Origin: Acidobacteriota bacterium
Lineage (GTDB): Bacteria; Acidobacteriota; Vicinamibacteria; Marinacidobacterales; SMYC01
Reading direction: 5' to 3'
Assembly (NCBI GenBank): GCA_029263435.1
Contig: JAJCXL010000440.1
Span: 1-10,806 of the forward strand
Length of the DNA stretch: 10,806 nucleotides
In this document: positions 6,834 to 10,806 of the stretch, piece by piece
Numbering within the stretch: the first letter of the stretch is position 1
How the letters are laid out: each line of letters opens with the position of its first letter
Notes under the pieces: model-generated
The model's database searches: none
What the model was told of the DNA's origin: nothing
Seen by the model: only the letters and a program-made list of their open reading frames with translations
Position numbers and translations under genes: made by a program

Positions 6834-8276
6834 ATGGCATTCATCACCGGAAAACATCTTTCACGACGTACGTTCATGCGCGGCGCCGGTGCGAGCGTCG
6901 CGCTGCCGTTTCTCGATGCGATGGTGCCTGCCGGACGCTCGGCAGCCGCGGCCGTCGCGGCCGTCACGGATCGAGGCGACGCCGGCTTTACCCGGCTCGT
7001 GTGCATCGAGGAGTCGATGGGCGTGGCCGGCTCGAGCGACTGGGGCGATGCCGAGCATCTCTTCGCGCCGGCCGGCGTCGGACGTGATTTCGAGCTCTCC
7101 GCGAATAGCCAGCTGAAACCGCTCGAAGAATTTCGTGACTACATGACCATCGTGAGCAACACCGATTGCCGCGCCGCGGAAGCGTTCAACGCGGATGAGA
7201 TCGGTGGCGACCACGATCGATCGACCTGTGTATTTCTCACGCAGTCTCATCCGAAACAGACTCAAGGCTCGGACATCCAGCTCGGCACGTCCATCGATCA
7301 GATGCACGCCGCGCGCTTCGGACGAGAGACCGCGCTGCCATCGCTCGAGCTGTGTATCGAGGGCATCGATCGAGGGGGCGGCTGCGCCTACAACTATCAC
7401 TGCGCCTATACGACGTCGCTGTCCTGGGCGTCTCCCAACCAACCGCTACCTGCGATCCGGGAGCCGAGGGTCGTCTTCGAGCGGCTCTTTGGCGCCGGTG
7501 ACACGCCGGAGGACCGGGCGGCCCGCCGTCGCACCAACAGCAGCATGATCGACTGGATCGCGACCGAAGTCGCTCGGCTGAAGAAATCACTCGGCGCGGC
7601 CGATAGGGTCGCGCTCGACGAATATACCGACCACATTCGCGAGATCGAACGGCGCATCCAACTCGTCGAAGCCCGCAACGAGAACGGTGGCGAGCGGGCC
7701 ATGCCCGACGCGCCCTCCGGCGTCCCGGATTCCTTCGAAGAGCACATGCAGCTGATGTTCGATCTCCAGGTGCTGGCGCTCCAAAGCGATCTCACACGCG
7801 TCATCACTTTCAAGACCGGCTTCGACCAATCGAACCGTACGTTCCCCGACAGCGGTACCACGAAGTCCGTACACGGAGCGTCCCACCACGGCAACGTACC
7901 GGGGGACATCATGGACTTCAACAAGATCAACACCTATCGGCTCGCTCAACTCCACTACTTCCTGAAGAAGCTGCGAGACACGACGGATGGCGAGACGTCG
8001 CTCCTCGATCAAACGGCGATCGTTTGGGGCTCGCCCATGGCCGACGGGAACTTGCACAATCACCGGAAAAATCCCCTGCTGTTGCTGGGCCACGCGAACG
8101 GGGCTCTCGAAGGCGGGTTGCACTTGCGCGCGGCGGAAGGCACGCCCATGGCCAACCCGCTGTTGAGCTTGATGCGGGGTATCGGGCACGACGACATGGA
8201 AGCGCTCGGCGACAGCAACGGAAAGTTCCCGCTCGATCTCGCGAGTGCGTCCGTCGCCACGGGAGGACGCTCGTGA
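6834..8276 (+). CDS. Tat-exported DUF1552 (HXXSHH) family protein
   Basis: A 480-residue protein. ATG 6834 is preceded by GAGGGG (6819-6824). The N-terminus carries a twin-arginine signal, SRRTFMRG (10-17), followed by a moderately hydrophobic stretch and an alanine-rich region (37-43), so it is probably exported folded, consistent with a cytoplasmically loaded cofactor or metal. The family's name-giving HXXSHH motif is present as HGASHH (347-352). Near the C-terminus, GSPMADGNLHNH (399-410) followed by PLLLLG (414-419) is a second conserved cluster of Asp and His that could bind metal. Cysteines at 57, 112, 132, 174, 184 and 190 could form disulfides. The enzymatic role is unknown. It lies 21 bases after the DUF1592 gene and overlaps the ankyrin gene by 4 bases (GTGA); the DUF1592/DUF1552 pairing is common in this type of genome. 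Confidence 0.9.
   Translation: MAFITGKHLSRRTFMRGAGASVALPFLDAMVPAGRSAAAAVAAVTDRGDAGFTRLVCIEESMGVAGSSDWGDAEHLFAPAGVGRDFELSANSQLKPLEEFRDYMTIVSNTDCRAAEAFNADEIGGDHDRSTCVFLTQSHPKQTQGSDIQLGTSIDQMHAARFGRETALPSLELCIEGIDRGGGCAYNYHCAYTTSLSWASPNQPLPAIREPRVVFERLFGAGDTPEDRAARRRTNSSMIDWIATEVARLKKSLGAADRVALDEYTDHIREIERRIQLVEARNENGGERAMPDAPSGVPDSFEEHMQLMFDLQVLALQSDLTRVITFKTGFDQSNRTFPDSGTTKSVHGASHHGNVPGDIMDFNKINTYRLAQLHYFLKKLRDTTDGETSLLDQTAIVWGSPMADGNLHNHRKNPLLLLGHANGALEGGLHLRAAEGTPMANPLLSLMRGIGHDDMEALGDSNGKFPLDLASASVATGGRS
8261..8267 (+). promoter_or_regulatory. Strong Shine-Dalgarno for the ankyrin gene, inside the DUF1552 gene
   Basis: GGGAGGA lies 5 bases upstream of GTG 8273 and within the last codons of the DUF1552 gene. 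It fixes the ankyrin start at the GTG overlapping the TGA, although the frame stays open back to 8024. It is one of the best ribosome-binding sites in the window. Confidence 0.75.
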
Positions 8277-10105
8277 AGGCATTGACCGCGCTCGTTTTGT
8301 TAGTGGGCATCGCGACTGCCTCTGCCGAGGAGGCTCCGATCCTGGACGCGGCCCATCGAGGCGATCTCGAAGCCGTGCGCGCGCTTCTCGACGACGGTGC
8401 GGATGTCGAGGTGGGCACTCGGATCGGACGCTATACCGCGCTTCACCTCGCGAGCCGCGGCGGACATACCCACATCGTGCGAGCCTTGCTCGAGGCCGGT
8501 GGCAATCCCAACGCGATCACATCGACGAGCGGCGTGACGCCGCTCCACCTCGCGGCCCAGGCGATCGGCGGAGAAGAAGCCGTCGCGGCCTTGTTGTCTT
8601 ATGGCGCGGACGCGAATGCGCGTGACGGCGCATCCGGCCAGACGCCTCTCATTTTCGCTGCCGGCGCGAACCGACCCGAGGCGGTCTCGGCGCTGTTGAA
8701 AGGGGGCGCCGATCCGAGCGTGACGACCAAGGTCACCGAGGTGCTACCCAGCTTGGCGTTGGATCGCGAGGCGACCAAGCGTTTTCGCGAGAGGTTCTAC
8801 GGTGTCGTGAAGGAAGATCCGAAGGCGTTTCGTCAGCGGCTGCCGAAGCTCGAGTCCGATCCCGAGCCAACGGAGGTCCAGGCGGCGATCCGCGATCAAA
8901 GAGAATTCTTGAGATCCGGCTTCGACGTGGGAGAGGTCGATGGTCGTACTCTGGCCCGAGTGCGGCCGGACTACCCCAACGGCCCTGATGTCGTGAGACC
9001 CCCGTTTCGAGAAGTGCTCGTCGGAAAAACTGGAGGCATGACGGCGCTCCTTCACGCCGCGCGCGAAGGAAACAGCGACACGGCGGTTGCGCTGCTCGAA
9101 GGGGATGCGGACGTCAACCAAGTCAGCGCCGACGGGACCAGTCCGATTTTGATCGCTTTGCTCAACGGTCAATTCGACTTGGCGCTTCTGTTTCTCGAGC
9201 GTGGCGCCGACCCGAACCTCGCGGCGGACACCGACGGGGTCTCCCCCCTGTTCGCGGTGCTGCAAACCCAATGGGCGCCGAAGTCGAACTATCCACAGCC
9301 TCGTGCTCAAGACGAGCAGGAGTCAGGTTACTTGGACGTCCTCCGAGCCCTTCTCGACGCGGGCGCCGAGCCGAACGTTCGGCTCAACACCCATCTTTGG
9401 TACTGGGAGTACGGGCTGAACAAGATGGGCATCGACTTGACGGGCGCGACGCCGTTTTGGCGTGCGGCCTTCGCGCAAGACATCGAGGCTATGAAGCTCC
9501 TCGCGGCTCACGGCGCGGACCCGAACATCCCGACGCGGTGGCCGGACGTTGGCATGAGAGAGCGCCGCCAACAAGACGGCCGTCAGCAAGAGGACTCCGC
9601 GCTTCCTTACATTCCGGTGGGAGCGCCCAACGCGTGGCCTATCCATGCCGCCTCGGGTGGCGGCTATCTCGGCCTCGGCGCTTTCAGTGTTCGAAACGTA
9701 CCCGACCAGTTCATCCCCGCCGTTCAGTACTTGATCGATGAGCACGGAGCGGATGTGAACTCGTCGGACTCCTGGGGATTTCGACCACTCCACTATGCCT
9801 CGGCCCGGGGTGACAACGCGCTCATCGAGTTCCTCGTCTCGAAGGGTGCCGACGTCACCACCATCACGAGGCTGGGACAATCGACAGCCGATCTTGCTCG
9901 AGGCGGGCGCTCCGGCTTTTTTACCCGGGTGGCGTTTCCCGAGACGGTGGAGCTCTTGCAGAGCCTCGGCTCGACGCTGGAATGTCTCCACACCCATTTC
10001 TTGGACACCGGAGATTTCTGCGCGGCCGCAGGGGTCAACGATCCATGGGCACCTGCCGTGGAGGGCTCCGGCCCGCCGGAGAACCCGGACCCGGAAAAGA
10101 ATTGA
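8273..10105 (+). CDS. Secreted ankyrin-repeat protein linked to DUF1592/DUF1552
   Basis: A 610-residue protein from GTG 8273. The start is supported by a strong ribosome-binding site, the GTGA overlap and an immediate Sec signal peptide (KALTALVLLVGIATASA, likely cut near residue 18). Ankyrin repeats are clear at about 21-50, 55-86 (TALHLASRGGHTHIVRALLE), 88-118 (TPLHLAAQ), 123-152, 256-284, 288-318, 322-370, 391-420, 453-498 and 503-532. The array is split by a charged, non-ankyrin segment (about 153-254). Repeat 7 contains a loop with QWAPKSNYPQP (333-343). A linker with LWYWEY (375-380) precedes ATPFWRAAF (392-400). From memory these loops recur in a family of periplasmic ankyrin proteins encoded beside DUF1592/DUF1552 genes in Acidobacteria-like genomes. 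Cysteines 571 and 583 could form a C-terminal disulfide. It is probably a periplasmic binding or scaffold protein for the two upstream products; no catalytic motif is seen. Confidence 0.9.
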   Translation: MKALTALVLLVGIATASAEEAPILDAAHRGDLEAVRALLDDGADVEVGTRIGRYTALHLASRGGHTHIVRALLEAGGNPNAITSTSGVTPLHLAAQAIGGEEAVAALLSYGADANARDGASGQTPLIFAAGANRPEAVSALLKGGADPSVTTKVTEVLPSLALDREATKRFRERFYGVVKEDPKAFRQRLPKLESDPEPTEVQAAIRDQREFLRSGFDVGEVDGRTLARVRPDYPNGPDVVRPPFREVLVGKTGGMTALLHAAREGNSDTAVALLEGDADVNQVSADGTSPILIALLNGQFDLALLFLERGADPNLAADTDGVSPLFAVLQTQWAPKSNYPQPRAQDEQESGYLDVLRALLDAGAEPNVRLNTHLWYWEYGLNKMGIDLTGATPFWRAAFAQDIEAMKLLAAHGADPNIPTRWPDVGMRERRQQDGRQQEDSALPYIPVGAPNAWPIHAASGGGYLGLGAFSVRNVPDQFIPAVQYLIDEHGADVNSSDSWGFRPLHYASARGDNALIEFLVSKGADVTTITRLGQSTADLARGGRSGFFTRVAFPETVELLQSLGSTLECLHTHFLDTGDFCAAAGVNDPWAPAVEGSGPPENPDPEKN

Positions 10106-10153
10106 AGTCGTTCTTCCGCGAAGGGCTGCGGCTCCGCTAGAACACGCAAAATC

Positions 10154-10806
10154 GTGTATCGAAGCCGCGGGTCGCTCCGACGTTTCCCGACCTTCAGCGG
10201 TTGGGCCGGTGCTCTAGTCGGTCTTTGCTGGATGCTGGCGGTGTCGTGTCGTCCGGGGGGAGACCCCCAGCCCATTGCGGCGCCGGTGGCGTTCACCGAT
10301 CAAGTCCCCAGGATCTACGCGACTTACTCGAAGACGCAGCTCCCGCTTCTCAGAGATAGCACCTATCGTGCGGCTCACGTGGATCTCCGAGACGAAGCGC
10401 GTCCGGCGATGCTCGGCGAGCTGGGCGGGGCGCTGTCGTTCAACGCGCAGGTCCCCGATGAGCCGGAGCTTCGCTTCGCCATGGCGCTCGTGCCGGTGAG
10501 CGAACGAGCCCCCGCGGGCGATGTCCGCTTTCGAGTGAGCCTCGAGACTCGGGATGGGCGAGAGGTCGTCTTCGACGAGATCGTCAAGCCGCGCCGGCGC
10601 GGCCGATGGCTTCCGCGACAGATAGATCTGACCCCGTGGGCGAATCGACAAGCCTTGCTGATTTTCGAGACGATGCTCACCTCGCCGGAGAAGATCGGAA
10701 ACGAAGACCTCCAGGATCTCATCCCTCTTTGGGCCAACCCCGAGCTCGCGTCGAAGAGGCGGCTTTCGGGTCAGCCGAACTTGATTCTCGTGTCCATCGA
10801 CACTCT
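10154..10806 (+). CDS. Probable lipoprotein of the sulfatase/alkaline-phosphatase superfamily, N-terminal part (3'-truncated by the window)
   Basis: An open frame running off the right edge: 217 complete codons from GTG 10154, the only reasonable start in the frame after the ankyrin stop, 48 bases upstream. There is no strong ribosome-binding site. The N-terminus is basic (RSRGSLRR), then hydrophobic (GALVGLCWMLAVSC), and ends in a lipobox-like LAVSC with C32 as the candidate lipidated residue. Residues about 40-205 look like a beta-rich N-terminal domain (for example LSFNAQVP, DVRFRVSLETRDGREVVF, RQIDLTPWANR). The last residues, QPNLILVSIDTL, are the classic first strand of sulfatases, where D216 is the first metal ligand. 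The CxPxR formylglycine motif that would identify a true sulfatase lies beyond the window, so a phosphatase or phosphoglycerol-transferase relative is possible. It probably belongs to the preceding operon or starts its own. Confidence 0.78.
   Translation, partial: MYRSRGSLRRFPTFSGWAGALVGLCWMLAVSCRPGGDPQPIAAPVAFTDQVPRIYATYSKTQLPLLRDSTYRAAHVDLRDEARPAMLGELGGALSFNAQVPDEPELRFAMALVPVSERAPAGDVRFRVSLETRDGREVVFDEIVKPRRRGRWLPRQIDLTPWANRQALLIFETMLTSPEKIGNEDLQDLIPLWANPELASKRRLSGQPNLILVSIDT

Noticed and set aside
5199..6857. 552-codon minus-strand frame opposite the DUF1592 gene
   Set aside because: Shadow of a strongly supported gene with domain motifs and a signal peptide on the plus strand; the antisense translation shows no domain.
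8024..8272. Upstream extension of the ankyrin reading frame into the DUF1552 gene
   Set aside because: The extension is Arg/Gly-rich out-of-frame DUF1552 coding sequence. A signal peptide and a strong Shine-Dalgarno place the real start at GTG 8273.
10106..10153. Small inverted repeats after the ankyrin stop (CTTC-CGC-GAAG and GCGG-CT-CCGC)
   Set aside because: The stems are only 4 base pairs and no T-run follows, so they do not support a terminator call.
10214..10651. Minus-strand and alternative-frame ORFs over the last 600 bases
   Set aside because: Frame 2 on the plus strand is open to the edge, starts with a lipoprotein-like signal and ends in a sulfatase signature; the other frames are its shadows.

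Overview
The window is a GC-rich, densely coded stretch from a Gram-negative bacterium. Genes for lipopolysaccharide (LPS) core assembly imply an outer membrane, and several products carry Sec, Tat or lipoprotein export signals. Large secreted DUF1592/DUF1552 proteins next to a secreted ankyrin protein and a sulfatase-type enzyme are typical, from memory, of Acidobacteriota, Myxococcota, Binatota, Planctomycetes and some marine Gammaproteobacteria. The sequence alone does not fix the phylum. There are no rRNA or tRNA genes, insertion sequences, CRISPR arrays or prophage genes. No intergenic gap exceeds about 130 bases.

Region 1 (1-1467) is the edge of an LPS/surface-glycan locus. It holds the last 40 codons of a GT9 heptosyltransferase, then a small Fe(II)/2-oxoglutarate oxygenase whose GTG start overlaps the heptosyltransferase stop. 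A WaaE/KdtX-like GT2 glycosyltransferase follows on the opposite strand; its 3' end overlaps the oxygenase 3' end by 41 bases. The first two genes are probably cotranscribed, and all three plausibly build or decorate the LPS core.

Region 2 (1488-4283) is a housekeeping operon: purM, purN and tyrS. purM and purN encode the fifth and third steps of de novo IMP synthesis. tyrS is a KMSKS-type tyrosyl-tRNA synthetase. purM diverges from the glycosyltransferase across only 20 bases, which contain overlapping -10-like hexamers on both strands, so leaderless transcripts are possible in both directions. purN and tyrS overlap (TGATG). A 126-base gap with a possible hairpin and an AT-rich promoter-like patch separates tyrS from the next operon.

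Region 3 (4410-10806, running off the right edge) is the accessory part and the most interesting. It encodes an exported protein with two CXXCH haem-c motifs and a DUF1587/1595/1592/1588/1585-type architecture, a Tat-exported DUF1552 (HXXSHH) protein, and a Sec-exported ankyrin-repeat protein translationally coupled to it by GTGA. After 48 bases, in the same reading frame, comes the start of a probable lipoprotein with a sulfatase-type N-terminal motif, cut by the window edge. All four products are predicted to act outside the cytoplasm. The set looks like an extracytoplasmic redox/hydrolytic module of unknown substrate.
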